Shown here in pieces: positions 37,739 to 47,434 of a stretch of 64,000 bases of DNA (position 1 is its first letter; the number at the start of each line of letters is the position of its first letter). The DNA comes from a bacterium (GTDB taxonomy: Bacteria > Myxococcota_A > Bradymonadia > UBA7976 > UBA1532): positions 62,001-126,000 of the forward strand of contig JAUHXC010000009.1 in the NCBI GenBank assembly GCA_030427205.1, in the 5' to 3' direction. The position numbers and the translations under genes were made by a program. The notes beneath the pieces were generated by a model, which saw only the letters and a program-made list of their open reading frames with translations, was not told where the DNA came from and did not search any database.

Positions 37739-38311
37739 ATGACCCGTTCCCTGTCGTCGCCCGCTGGAGCATCCGCTCGATCGGTCGCCCCGCTGCTGGC
37801 CCTCCTGCTCGTCGCGTGCGGCGGCGGCGGTCCAGCGGGCCCGTCGACCGCGCCCGAGCCGACCCCCGAGGCACCCAAGGCCGCCGAGACGCCGCAGGCT
37901 GCGCCCACAGACGCGCCCCCGGCCCCGCAGACCCTGGCCGAGGAGGGCGCCAAGCCCGGCGAGCACGGCTGCGGGTCGTGCGCGGTCCGGATCTGCGCCG
38001 CCGGCGATGCCATCAGCCGGGTGCGGGTCGATCTGAAGCTCGAGGTCGGCGGCAAGGACGTGCGCTACGACCGGGCGCTCGTCCGCTTGCAGACCGCCGA
38101 CGGGCGCAGCGAGGTGGCGCCGCTCGATCCGGGTAAACTGTCTGCCGGCACGGCCGCGGTGCACACGATCTCGGCCGGCAAGTTCGCCTCCATCAAATCG
38201 ATCGGCGACATGAAGGGCGGCAGCGGCATGCTCGAGCTGCGCTGGACCGACGCCAACGGCCCGCGCGCCCGCCAGTTCAGCCTGCCGCTGGCCATCGGGA
38301 GCTGCCCTTGA
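37739..38311 (+). CDS. Lipoprotein coupled to a caspase-type peptidase gene
   Basis: The 190-residue protein has a lipobox (LLVAC), a Pro/Ala/Glu linker, then a small domain that starts with a cysteine pair (HGCGSCAVRIC) and is otherwise beta-rich. The family is not recognised. Its TGA overlaps the TTG start of the peptidase gene, so the two products are made together and may interact in the envelope. Confidence 0.68.
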   Translation: MTRSLSSPAGASARSVAPLLALLLVACGGGGPAGPSTAPEPTPEAPKAAETPQAAPTDAPPAPQTLAEEGAKPGEHGCGSCAVRICAAGDAISRVRVDLKLEVGGKDVRYDRALVRLQTADGRSEVAPLDPGKLSAGTAAVHTISAGKFASIKSIGDMKGGSGMLELRWTDANGPRARQFSLPLAIGSCP

Positions 38312-40194
38312 GCCCGGCGGCCCGCGTCTCGCTCTCGGCGTGGCCGCTCGTGATGGCAGCCTTGCTGCTCGCCGCGCCCGCGCTGGCCACGCCCACGCCG
38401 AGAGCGGTGGTCGTCGGCGTGGGCCAGTATGCCGATCCGGCGCTGCCCGACCTCGAAGGGCCGCCGCACGACGCGCGGGCGATGCGCACGCTGCTCGTCG
38501 AGCGGTTCGGCTTCGCCATCGAGGACGTCGCGCTGCTCGTCGACGAAGACGCGACCCGCGAGGCGATCCTGCGCGCGCTGGCCCGGGCGACCGCCGCCAG
38601 CGCCGAAGGCGACCCGCTCGTCTTCTACTTCTCGGGCCACGGGGCGCGCACGTTCGACGGCTCGGGCGACGAGCCCGACGGCTGGGACGAAGGCCTCGTG
38701 CCCCACGACAGCGGCCGAGACCGGCGCCCCAACCGCGATCTGATCGACGACGAACTGCACGGCGTGCTGGCCGCGATGGTGGCGCGCGGCGCGCAGGTGA
38801 CCTTCATCTACGACGCGTGCCACTCGGGCACCGGCACCCGCGATCCGCTGGCCCGGGTCGGGCCGACCGACGAGCGCCTGCGCCCTCTCGTCGCGCCGCC
38901 GACGGGCATCGCCAGCGACGAGCTGCCCAGCGGCTGGACGCTGGTCGCCGCCGCCCGCCAGGATCAGCTCGCGTTCGAAAAGCCGATCGGGCTGGCCGGC
39001 CAGCGGCGAGGGCTGCTGACCTGGACGCTGATCGAGGCGCTGCGGGCGGCGCCGGCCGACGCGACGCTGCGGGACGTCTTCGAACCGGTGCGCGCGGCGA
39101 TCCGCCAGCGCGACCCGCGCCAGGATCCTCAGCTCGAGGGCCCCGGCGCCGATACCCGGCCGTTCGGCGTCCGTCGCGGCGAGCCGCCGCGCTACGTGCT
39201 CGCCGATCCCCATCCGAACCCGGAGAAGGGCGGCGCGACCATCCAAGCCGGCGCGGCCCACGGCGTCCGGCGCGGGGCGGTCTACGTGATCGCGCCGCCG
39301 GGCAGCCGTCGCCCGCCCCAGGGCGCGCCGGTGGGCCGGGTGCTGCAGATCGAGGCCACCACGGCCTGGGTCGATCTGGATCCCGAGATCGTCGTCGAGC
39401 CGGCCTCGCGGGCGTTTCGCCGATCGGCCGGCCCGCCCGACGCGCGGCTGCCGGTCCACGTCGATCCCGGCGACGGCTGGGCGCTCGCCGAGCCGATCCG
39501 CCGCGCGCTCGCCGCTCATCCGTCCATGTCGACGCTGCCCGCCGACATGCGCAGCGCGGCGCGGTTGATCCTGCGCAGAGACGGCGCTGAGGCGGTGATC
39601 GAGACCGTCGGCGGCGAGACGCTCGATCGGTTCGCGCTGCCCGACGACGCGCTGCTCGCCGTCGCCCGCGCGCTGTCGCGGATGGGCCCTTGGGTTCGCT
39701 GGCAGGCCATCGCCGATCTCGACGGGGGCGATCCGCTCGCGCTCGGCTTCACCGTCGGCGGGCGCGGCGGCGAGATCCGGGCCACGGCCGGCGATGCCCT
39801 GAAGCTGACGGTGAGCAATGACAGCAGCGCCGATCTGTATATCCACGTGCTGGCCCTCGGCGCCGATGGCTCGGTCTCGGTGGTCTATCCGCTGCCCGGG
39901 GCGAGAGCCTACGTGCAGGCCTTCGGCCGTTGGACGCAGTCGGTCGAAGCGGCCCTGCCCGACGGCGCCGACCGGGCCATCGATCGGCTCAAGCTGATCG
40001 CCACCAGCAAGCCCACCGACTTTCGCTTCTTGCAGCAGGGGCCGGCCGGCGCCGGCGCCAAGGGCGTCGGGCAGTCGAGCCTGGGCGTGCTCTGGGCCAC
40101 CGCCGGCTTCGGCGCGCCCGATACCGTCGGCGCCAAAGGCCTCGAAGCCGGGCGCTGGGCGGCGCGCGAGCTGACCATCATCACGACCCGCTGA
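38308..40194 (+). CDS. Exported caspase-type (C14) peptidase with a C-terminal DUF4384-like domain
   Basis: The 628-residue protein has a signal peptide (ending ALA), then a caspase-like domain with His111 (FYFSGHGA) and Cys171 (YDACHSG) as the catalytic dyad. The C-terminal third has KLTVSNDSSADLYIHVLAL, a DUF4384-type beta domain. Metacaspase-type enzymes cut after Arg or Lys; this one would act in the periplasm or outside. The TTG start overlaps the lipoprotein stop. The middle region is of unknown fold. Many myxobacteria carry several such proteins. Confidence 0.82.
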   Translation: MSPAARVSLSAWPLVMAALLLAAPALATPTPRAVVVGVGQYADPALPDLEGPPHDARAMRTLLVERFGFAIEDVALLVDEDATREAILRALARATAASAEGDPLVFYFSGHGARTFDGSGDEPDGWDEGLVPHDSGRDRRPNRDLIDDELHGVLAAMVARGAQVTFIYDACHSGTGTRDPLARVGPTDERLRPLVAPPTGIASDELPSGWTLVAAARQDQLAFEKPIGLAGQRRGLLTWTLIEALRAAPADATLRDVFEPVRAAIRQRDPRQDPQLEGPGADTRPFGVRRGEPPRYVLADPHPNPEKGGATIQAGAAHGVRRGAVYVIAPPGSRRPPQGAPVGRVLQIEATTAWVDLDPEIVVEPASRAFRRSAGPPDARLPVHVDPGDGWALAEPIRRALAAHPSMSTLPADMRSAARLILRRDGAEAVIETVGGETLDRFALPDDALLAVARALSRMGPWVRWQAIADLDGGDPLALGFTVGGRGGEIRATAGDALKLTVSNDSSADLYIHVLALGADGSVSVVYPLPGARAYVQAFGRWTQSVEAALPDGADRAIDRLKLIATSKPTDFRFLQQGPAGAGAKGVGQSSLGVLWATAGFGAPDTVGAKGLEAGRWAARELTIITTR

Positions 40195-40237
40195 CGCCGC
40201 GCCGGGCACTCACTGCGCCCATCGAACACCGGCTCCG

Positions 40238-41551
40238 TCAGCCGCGCCGCCCCACCACCCGCACCCGCACCCCGTGCTTCGGCGCCGTCGTCACGTTGCG
40301 CCGCACCGGCACCTCGTCGCCGAGCAGCTCCAGCTCGACGCCGGTCACGATCTCGGCGATCACCAGCTTCATCTCGAACAGCGCCAGCCCCGCGCCGATG
40401 CAGCGGCGCACGCCCGCCCCGAACGGCAGATAGCTCTGCGGTCGCGGCTTCTGGCCCACGAAGCGCTCGGGATCGAAGCGCTGCGGCTCGGGATACAGGT
40501 CGGCCCGGGCGTGGGTCATCGCCGCCGCGACCGCCACCCCCTGACCGGCCTTCAGCGCGATGCCGCCGAGGGTCTTGTCCACCGCCAGCGTGCGCAAGAC
40601 GTCGGGCACGATGGGATGCAGCCGCAGCGTCTCGTGCACCACCGCGTCGAGATACGGCAGCTTGAGCCGGGCGGCGGCGTCCGGCGGCGCGGCGTCGAGC
40701 TCGGCGCGCAGCTTCTCCATCGTCTCGGGGTGCTTGTGCAGCCAGTATATGGCCCAGGCCAGCGCGATCTGCGTCGTCTCGTGCCCCGCGAACAGCAGCC
40801 CGATCAGCTCCTCGGCGACCTCGGCGACCGGCATGTGGTCGCCGCCTTCGTCCCGGGCGAGCGCCAGCGCGGTCAAGATGTCCGAGCGCTCGGCGACCTG
40901 CTCGGCCGGCGCGGCTCGACGGGCCTCGATGCGGGTCCCGAGGTGGCCGGCGAGCTGCTCGAGCGCGTCGCGGTAGCGGGCCCACGGCCCCAGCCCCCAC
41001 AGGCGCCTCTGGGTATGGCGGGTGAAGAAGAACATCGGCGACAGGCGCTCGACGAGGGTGGTGATCTCGGCCCGATACTGCTCGATCTCCCCGTCGTCGT
41101 CGGCCCCGAAGACCGCGCGGATGATCACATCGAGCGAGATGGGCAGGGTCTCGTCCATCAGCCGCAGCTCGCCCGACCAGCCCGCGATGCGGGCCCGCGC
41201 CACCTCGTCGACCATCGAGGCGTAGGCCCGCATGCGCTCCCCGCGAAAATGAGGCCCGGCGAGGCGCCGCTTGCGCTTGTGGGCCTCGCCGCGGGCCACG
41301 ATCATCGTGCCCGGGCCCAGCACGCCGGCGCCGGCTTCGGTCGCGAACGGCACGTGATCGTCATCGGTCAGCTTGAGGAAGTCGGCGACGAAGTCGGGCG
41401 CGCAGCTGACGACGACATCGCCGTTGAGCGCGCGGATGACGAAGGTATCGCCCAGGTTCGACCGCCAGGTCTCGTAGGCCCCGTAGGGATCCTTGAGCAG
41501 CTTCCACGTCGAGAGCAGGCGGTTGCCGGTATAGGGCAGGTCGAGCGCCAT
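40238..41551 (-). CDS. Cytochrome P450
   Basis: The 437-residue protein has AGHETT in the I helix, ETLRL (ExxR), and the heme-ligand block FGAGVRRCIGAG. The N-terminus lacks a membrane anchor, so it is a soluble enzyme that needs separate ferredoxin partners, which are not encoded nearby. The substrate is unknown; the motif pattern resembles CYP110/CYP4-like fatty-acid or terpene hydroxylases. GGAG precedes the ATG at 41551. Confidence 0.92.
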   Translation of the reverse strand: MALDLPYTGNRLLSTWKLLKDPYGAYETWRSNLGDTFVIRALNGDVVVSCAPDFVADFLKLTDDDHVPFATEAGAGVLGPGTMIVARGEAHKRKRRLAGPHFRGERMRAYASMVDEVARARIAGWSGELRLMDETLPISLDVIIRAVFGADDDGEIEQYRAEITTLVERLSPMFFFTRHTQRRLWGLGPWARYRDALEQLAGHLGTRIEARRAAPAEQVAERSDILTALALARDEGGDHMPVAEVAEELIGLLFAGHETTQIALAWAIYWLHKHPETMEKLRAELDAAPPDAAARLKLPYLDAVVHETLRLHPIVPDVLRTLAVDKTLGGIALKAGQGVAVAAAMTHARADLYPEPQRFDPERFVGQKPRPQSYLPFGAGVRRCIGAGLALFEMKLVIAEIVTGVELELLGDEVPVRRNVTTAPKHGVRVRVVGRRG

Positions 41552-41678
41552 CGGGGACTCCAGGGCAGGTCGGTGGGGCCACTCGACACCATCGACCGCC
41601 CGACAGCAAGCGGGATGCCCGCGCCGCTGCCGCGTGCTAGGGTCCGCTCCGACGAACACCCGCTCCAGGAGCCCGAGC

Positions 41679-44456
41679 ATGTCCTTCCGCGCCGCCGCGC
41701 TCGTCTGCTGCGCCGTCTTCGCCGCCGGGTGCGGCGGACCGCAGTACAAGGCGAAGTTCGCCCCGTTCTCCATCGAGTCGACCGACTTCGCGCTGCCCAG
41801 CGGCTTGCGGGTGGTCTTCCAGGAAGACCGCACCCAGCCCACCGTCAGCATCGTCTCGGTGATCGACGTCGGATCCGAAGGCGACCCGCAAGGCAAGGAG
41901 GGCATCGCCCACCTCGTCGAGCACATGTGCTTCCGCGCGCGGCACGACGGCAAGACCCAGGTGATGGACATCATCAAGGGCGTCGGCGGCGTCTTCAACG
42001 CCTACACCGCGGCCGAGCGCACCGTCTACATCACCACCGCGCCCAAGGACGCGCTCGCCGGGCTGCTGCGCATCGAGGCCCTGCGTATGCTCGATCCGGT
42101 GGCCAACATCGAAGACGCCACGCTCGACATCGAGCGCGAGGTGGTGCGCAACGAGCTGCGCGTGCGCACCGAGACCAACATCGGCAACCGCATGTTCCAA
42201 GAGCTCGAGGCAATGCTGCTGCCCGAGGATCACCCCGGGCACCGGACGGGCATCGGCACCCACGAGACGCTGTCGTCGATCACCATGGACGACGTGCGCG
42301 CCTTCACCCGCGACCACTACACCCCGGCCAAGACGACCATCGTCATCAGCGGCGACTTCGACCGCGCCGAGGCGGGGCGCCTGCTGCAGGAGGCCTTCCC
42401 CCCGGCGGTGATGACCGCCGACGGCAAGCTGCTGCCGCCCGGTGAGAAGCTGACCCTCGTCGAGCCGCGCCCGCGCATCACCGGCGAGCAGCCGCCGCTG
42501 CCCGCCCCGTCGGAGTCGCTGCGCCGCATCACCGGGCCCGTCGACGAGCCGACCATCGTCATCGGCTGGCTGGTGCCCGGCGGCTGGCGCGGCGAGGGCA
42601 TGGTCATGCGCACCGCCGCGGGTTTCCTCGGCGGCTACCTCGGCTATGCCCTGCGACCGCGGACCGGCGATGTCTTCAGCCTCACCACCGGCGTGGGCTG
42701 CGGCGTCGATCCGCGGGTCGACACCTCGGTCTTCTACTGCGTGATCGGCATCGCGCCGGGTGATGTCGACGTCGACGAGATGCTCGACAAGGCGCGCTCG
42801 GCGCCGGCCTACATGTGGCAATGGGGCGACAGCCGCCGCAGCTTCGACTTCGCCCGGGCGTCCCTGGTCGGCTCGACGCTGCGCCAGCTGGCCTACGAGG
42901 GGCGCGTCGAGCGGGTCGCGCTGCACACCCACTACCTCGGTCAGACCGACGCCTACCGCGACACCTTCGAGGCCCTCGAGGCGCTCGATGTCGAAGACCA
43001 GCGCGACTTCGCCTACGCCCACCTCACCCGTGAGCGCATGGTGGCGCTGATCATCGAGCCCGAGGACGAGAAGAACGAGAAGGGGCCGGCGTTTGATCCC
43101 GACGCGGCCTGGTCGGGCGCGGTGTTCGAAGGCGACTCGCGGCTGGACGCGATCTATGCCCGGATGACACCGGCCGACATCCAGAAGGCGGCGGTGGTGC
43201 CCTTCGGCGACGGGATCGAGCGTTTCACTCTGGCCAACGGGCTCGAGACGCTCGTCGTGCAGCACCCCGGCGCGCCGCTCGTGCGGGTCTCGCTGCTGAC
43301 CCACGGCGGTCGAGCGAGCACTGATCCGCCCGACATGCTCGACTGGATGGCGACCAACGACGACGCGATCTCCGCGACGCGCTTCACCGGGCGCCGCGCG
43401 GGCTGGTCGACACCGGGCTACCGGGTCGACTGGGTCGAGGCGCCGTCGTTGAACCTGCTCGACGCGATGACGGTGCTCTCCGATGCCATCAAGACCCGCC
43501 GCGCGCTGGACCTGCCCCGGCGGCACGCGCTGGCCGTCGACTACTACGGCGCGATCCTCGAACGGCGCCGCGCGCGGGATCCCGGCTACGTGATCTGGGA
43601 GGAGATGACCCGGACGCTCTACGCGGGGCACCCGCTGGGCCATGTCGGGCTCGACGAGGCGGCGATCAAGGGGCTCGAGAAGGCCGACTTCGAGCGCCAC
43701 CTCGAGCGGACGCTGGCACCGGCCAACGCGACCCTGATGGTCGTCGGCGACATCGACCCCGCCGAAGGCCGCGCGCTCGCCGAGAAGCTCTTCGCCGACT
43801 GGCGTGCCGGCGCGCCGGGCACCCGGATCACCGCGCTGCCGCCGCCGCCCGCGCCGCCGGCTCAGCGCACCGTATTGCTCAAGGCGCGCCCCGAGGCGAC
43901 TCAGGTCGAGCTGACCCTCGGCTGCCTCATCGACGGCCGCCCCGAAGGCCAGGCGACCCGGGGGGTCTTGTCCAGCATGCTGCGCGAGGATCTCTGGCAT
44001 GCGCTGCGCGAGAACACCGGCAGCAGCTACTCGCCGAGCGCCTACACCAGCACCGTGGCCGCCGGCAACTCGACGCTGCGCGTTCGGGCGACGGTGCAGA
44101 CCGACCAGGCGATCCGGGCGCTCGCGGCCATCGTGCAGCGCGTCGAAGCGCTGGGCCGGGGCGAGGTGAAGCCCGCCGCCTTGCGCAAGGCGCAGTGGTC
44201 CATCGCGCGGCGCACGAAGCGTTGGGGCCGCACGCCCGGAGAGCTCACCGGGCTGCTGGCCGACATGGTGCGCGACGCCCGCGACCTGGACGCCCTGCGG
44301 CGCTATCCGGCCGATCTGGCCGCGGTCGACGGTGTCGCCATCGGCAAGACCCTCGCGCCGTGCGCCGGCAAGGAGATCATCGGCGTGGTCGGGCCGCCCT
44401 CGCTCGCCGACGCGTTGGGCGAGTTCGGCGCTCTCAAGACGCTCGACGCGCAGTGA
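41679..44456 (+). CDS. M16-family zinc metallopeptidase lipoprotein (two-domain)
   Basis: The 925-residue lipoprotein (AAGC18) carries the inverted zinc motif HLVEH (78-82) with the third ligand expected in the LDIEREVVRNELRVR segment. A second M16 domain starts near residue 510 (RFTLANGLETLVVQ) and has no HxxEH, as usual for the inactive half. M16 enzymes degrade peptides in a closed chamber; a lipid anchor puts this one in the periplasm. AGGAG is eight bases before the ATG. Confidence 0.9.
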   Translation: MSFRAAALVCCAVFAAGCGGPQYKAKFAPFSIESTDFALPSGLRVVFQEDRTQPTVSIVSVIDVGSEGDPQGKEGIAHLVEHMCFRARHDGKTQVMDIIKGVGGVFNAYTAAERTVYITTAPKDALAGLLRIEALRMLDPVANIEDATLDIEREVVRNELRVRTETNIGNRMFQELEAMLLPEDHPGHRTGIGTHETLSSITMDDVRAFTRDHYTPAKTTIVISGDFDRAEAGRLLQEAFPPAVMTADGKLLPPGEKLTLVEPRPRITGEQPPLPAPSESLRRITGPVDEPTIVIGWLVPGGWRGEGMVMRTAAGFLGGYLGYALRPRTGDVFSLTTGVGCGVDPRVDTSVFYCVIGIAPGDVDVDEMLDKARSAPAYMWQWGDSRRSFDFARASLVGSTLRQLAYEGRVERVALHTHYLGQTDAYRDTFEALEALDVEDQRDFAYAHLTRERMVALIIEPEDEKNEKGPAFDPDAAWSGAVFEGDSRLDAIYARMTPADIQKAAVVPFGDGIERFTLANGLETLVVQHPGAPLVRVSLLTHGGRASTDPPDMLDWMATNDDAISATRFTGRRAGWSTPGYRVDWVEAPSLNLLDAMTVLSDAIKTRRALDLPRRHALAVDYYGAILERRRARDPGYVIWEEMTRTLYAGHPLGHVGLDEAAIKGLEKADFERHLERTLAPANATLMVVGDIDPAEGRALAEKLFADWRAGAPGTRITALPPPPAPPAQRTVLLKARPEATQVELTLGCLIDGRPEGQATRGVLSSMLREDLWHALRENTGSSYSPSAYTSTVAAGNSTLRVRATVQTDQAIRALAAIVQRVEALGRGEVKPAALRKAQWSIARRTKRWGRTPGELTGLLADMVRDARDLDALRRYPADLAAVDGVAIGKTLAPCAGKEIIGVVGPPSLADALGEFGALKTLDAQ

Positions 44457-44475
44457 GCGGGGCGGGCAGCCACCC

Positions 44476-45051
44476 ATGACGCCGACCGCTCCGCCGAGCC
44501 CGCCGGCCGACGCGCTGTCGCACGGGGCGACGATCATCGCCCGTACGCCGCGGCTGACGCTGCGCACCTGGACCGCCGCCGACGTCGAGCCCATCGCCGA
44601 GGTCTGGAGCGATCCCGAGGTGATGCGCTTCGCGGGCGTCGTGCCGCCGGATCGCATCGCCCGCGCCCTCGCCGCGGGGCTGGCCGCGCACGCCCGCCAC
44701 GGCGTCTGCCTGTGGGCCGTCGAGGCGGACGGCCTCGGTCTCATCGGCGACTGTGGTTTCCACCCGCATCGCGACGGGCTCGAGCTGGCCTATCACCTCG
44801 CCCGGCGCGCCTGGGGGCGCGGCTATGCCACCGAGGCGGCCCGCGCGGCCATCGCATATGCCATCGAGCATGTCATACGCATGCCATCTACCGATGGGGT
44901 GGGTGCCATCCTCGCCTGGGTCCACCCGGACAACCATCGCTCGTGCGCCGTGCTCGATCGCACAGGCTTCGTCTGCGAAGGACCCGATCCCGCCGAAGAG
45001 CACGAACTGCGCTATCGGCATGTGCCCGGCCAGGCCCGACCCCCGAGGTGA
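44476..45051 (+). CDS. GNAT acetyltransferase, RimJ/RimL type
   Basis: The 191-residue protein has TPRLTLRTWTAAD, LAYHLARRAWGRGYATEA (acetyl-CoA loop) and HPDNHRSCAVLDRTGF, the usual motif order of RimJ/RimL N-acetyltransferases. It acetylates an unknown amine. The coding part at 44855-44889 is rich in ATGCCAT-type words that recur in two other places. The FliG-like gene starts three bases after its stop. Confidence 0.88.
   Translation: MTPTAPPSPPADALSHGATIIARTPRLTLRTWTAADVEPIAEVWSDPEVMRFAGVVPPDRIARALAAGLAAHARHGVCLWAVEADGLGLIGDCGFHPHRDGLELAYHLARRAWGRGYATEAARAAIAYAIEHVIRMPSTDGVGAILAWVHPDNHRSCAVLDRTGFVCEGPDPAEEHELRYRHVPGQARPPR
44855..44889. repeat. CATATGCCAT / GCATGCCATCT words inside the GNAT gene
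   Basis: CATATGCCAT (44855-44864) and GCATGCCATCT (44879-44889) recur exactly at 50704-50713 and 50691-50701, and the first also at 59635-59644. Such A+T-leaning words are rare in this G+C-rich window. Confidence 0.6.
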
Positions 45052-45054
45052 ACG

Positions 45055-45459
45055 ATGCCCGATCGCATCTCCCAGCTCGTCAAGATGCTCGATGGCATGA
45101 CCCCGGCGCAGCAGACCGCGCTGCTCGCCCAGCTGCGCCAGCGCGATCCGGGCCTCGCCAGGCGGCTCGCCGAGCGCCACTTCGGCTTCGACGACCTCGC
45201 CCGGGCCGATGACCGCAGCATGCGCGCGCTGATCGCGAAGATCGACCGCCGCGTGGGCCTGCTGGCGCTGCGCGGGGCCGACGACGCGGTCTTGCAGCGC
45301 TTCGTACAGAACCTGTCGCTGACCGCCGGCCGGCAGCTCGTCGACGACGTCGACGCCCTCGGACCGCAGCGGCGCAGCGACGTCGAGATGGCCCGGCGCA
45401 CGGTGGTGCGGGCGGCGCTCGCGCTGCGCGACGACGGGCGCTTCTCGCTCGAGCCGTGA
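45055..45459 (+). CDS. Stand-alone FliG C-terminal-like domain protein
   Basis: The 134-residue protein has a short N-terminal helix (LVKMLDGMTPAQQTALLAQL) and then a segment that follows the FliG C-terminal domain: FGFDDLARADDRSMRALI, LLALRGADDAVLQRFV, and LGPQRRSDVEMARRTVV. In FliG this domain forms the rotor face that contacts MotA. The N-terminal and middle domains of FliG are absent, and no flagellar gene is near. GAGG precedes the ATG. It may have been recruited to a non-flagellar motor or regulation. The match is by motif, not by search. Confidence 0.7.
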   Translation: MPDRISQLVKMLDGMTPAQQTALLAQLRQRDPGLARRLAERHFGFDDLARADDRSMRALIAKIDRRVGLLALRGADDAVLQRFVQNLSLTAGRQLVDDVDALGPQRRSDVEMARRTVVRAALALRDDGRFSLEP

Positions 45460-45562
45460 GCCGCCGGCGCTGACCCTGCCGTCGCAGCCCTCGAACCGGC
45501 GACGGCGCGACCGCCAGCGGGCCCCCGGCATCCATGCCATGATCACCCGAGGAGCATGCCCG

Positions 45563-47344
45563 ATGGCCCCCAAACCCCCCCGCTGGGATCTCAGCCCCTG
45601 GTTCGATGACTTCGGCCCCGAGTTCGACGCCTGGCTCGATCGCTGCGCCGACGACCTCACCGCGCTCGACGCCCGGATCGCGGCGCTGCCGCCGCTGACC
45701 CCCGACGCGATCGAGCCCTGGGCCGCGGCCCTGCTCGATCTCGAAGCCGCCACGGTGGCCCGCCAGCACGCCCGGGTCTACGCCAGCGCCCGGGCCGCCG
45801 CCGACGTCAAGGACGAGCGGGCCCGCGCCGCGTCGGCCCGCCTCTCGCGCCTCGGCGCCGAAGACGACGGCATCGAGGCCCGCATCATCGACCGGTTCGG
45901 CGTCGCCGACGACGCGGCGTTCGAGGCCCTCTGCCGGCACCCGGGTCTGGCGAGCGCGGCGTGGTACCTGCGCCGGCTGCGCGCCCGCGCCCAGCGCTCG
46001 ATGACCCCCGACATGGAGCGCCTCGCCGCGGCGCTCGGGGTCGACGGCCTCTCCGCGTGGTCCCGGCTCTACGGGCAGGTGACCGGCGGGCTCAGCTTCG
46101 AGCTGAACGGCGAGGCGACGCCGCTCGCGTGGCTGCGCAGTTCGCTTCAGGATCCCGACGCCGCGACCCGGGCCGCCGCCCTGAAGGGGGCCTCCGCCGC
46201 GCTCGAATCCCGCGCAGAGACCTTCGCCGCCGCGCTCAACGGCATCGCCGGCAGCCGGCTGACCCTCGATCGGCTGCGCGGGCTCGACGATCCGCTCGAC
46301 GAGGCGCTCTTCGAGGCGGCGACCTCGCCCGAGACCCTCGACGCCATGCTGGCCGTGGTCGAAGAGAAGGCGTGGATCGGCCGGCGCTACCTGGCGCTCA
46401 AGGCGAAGCTGATGGGCCGCGAGACGCTCCGCTGGTCCGACCTGCGGGCGCCGCTCGGCGGGGCGGCCGCCGTGCCCTGGGGCGAGGCCCGCGACCTCGT
46501 CCTGCACGCCTTCGGGGCCCACCACCCGGCGCTGGCCGAGTTCGGCCGGGCGATGTTCGACGCCGCGCGCATCGAGGCCGAACCCCGCAGCGGCAAGCGG
46601 CCCGGCGCGTTCTGCACCCGCTCGTTCCACGACGGCACGTCGCGGGTGTTCATGAGCTACACCGGCGCCGCCGCCGACATCCGCACCCTGGCCCACGAGC
46701 TGGGCCACGCCTACCACAACCACGAGATGCGCGGCATGCGGGCGTGGTCCCGTCACTACCCGATGACCCTGGCCGAGACGGCCTCCATCGTCGCCGAGAC
46801 GCTCGTCAGCGACGCCCAGCTCAGAGACCCCGACGCCGATCGACAGCAGCGGCTGCGGGTGCTCGACGCGCGGCTGGGGCAGGTGCTGGTCTACCTGCTC
46901 GACATCCCGACCCGGCTCGCCTTCGAGCGGGCGTTCTACGCCGAGCGGGCCCGGGGCGAGGTCTCGGTCGAGCGGCTGTGCGCGCTGATGCACGAGACCC
47001 AACTGCGCATCTTCGGTGAAGGCCTCGATCCGCAGGCGACGCACCCCTGGTTCTGGGCCGAGAAGCTGCACTTCTTCATCGCGGGGCGGCGCTTCTACAA
47101 CTTCCCGTATACCTTCGGCTATCTCTTCGGGCAGGGGGTGCTCGCCCGATCCCGCGAGCAGGGGCCCGAGGCCTTCCACCCGACCTATGTCGAGCTGCTG
47201 CGCCAGACCGGCAGCGGCACGGTCGAAGAGGTGGCCCACGCGGCGCTGGGGGTCGATCTGCGCGAGAAGGGCTTCTGGCGCTCGGCCCTCATCGGCGCCG
47301 AGGCCGATCTGAAGGCCTTCGAGGCGCTCGTCGAAAGGGCCTGA
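45563..47344 (+). CDS. pepF: M3-family oligoendopeptidase (PepF type)
   Basis: The 593-residue cytoplasmic peptidase has the zinc motif HELGH at 378-382 with the third ligand expected in ETASIVAE. The sequences RSGKRPGAFCT and FYNFPYTFGYLFG are hallmarks of the PepF/M3B group. It trims short peptides. GAGGAG lies eight bases before ATG 45563; an ATG at 45539 lacks a site. Confidence 0.92.
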   Translation: MAPKPPRWDLSPWFDDFGPEFDAWLDRCADDLTALDARIAALPPLTPDAIEPWAAALLDLEAATVARQHARVYASARAAADVKDERARAASARLSRLGAEDDGIEARIIDRFGVADDAAFEALCRHPGLASAAWYLRRLRARAQRSMTPDMERLAAALGVDGLSAWSRLYGQVTGGLSFELNGEATPLAWLRSSLQDPDAATRAAALKGASAALESRAETFAAALNGIAGSRLTLDRLRGLDDPLDEALFEAATSPETLDAMLAVVEEKAWIGRRYLALKAKLMGRETLRWSDLRAPLGGAAAVPWGEARDLVLHAFGAHHPALAEFGRAMFDAARIEAEPRSGKRPGAFCTRSFHDGTSRVFMSYTGAAADIRTLAHELGHAYHNHEMRGMRAWSRHYPMTLAETASIVAETLVSDAQLRDPDADRQQRLRVLDARLGQVLVYLLDIPTRLAFERAFYAERARGEVSVERLCALMHETQLRIFGEGLDPQATHPWFWAEKLHFFIAGRRFYNFPYTFGYLFGQGVLARSREQGPEAFHPTYVELLRQTGSGTVEEVAHAALGVDLREKGFWRSALIGAEADLKAFEALVERA

Positions 47345-47434
47345 GCGGCCGCTCGACCGGCCCTCCGCGGCGGCCTTTCGCCCCGATTTTTGATCAGGCA
47401 GAATTTCGCCGCCTCTCTCTCGTCGCGAGCCGCC

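Noticed and set aside
47349..47395. Firm terminator after pepF
   Set aside because: The GGCCGC/GCGGCC stem has a long loop and the T run is displaced; noted only within the LPP20-like gene entry.
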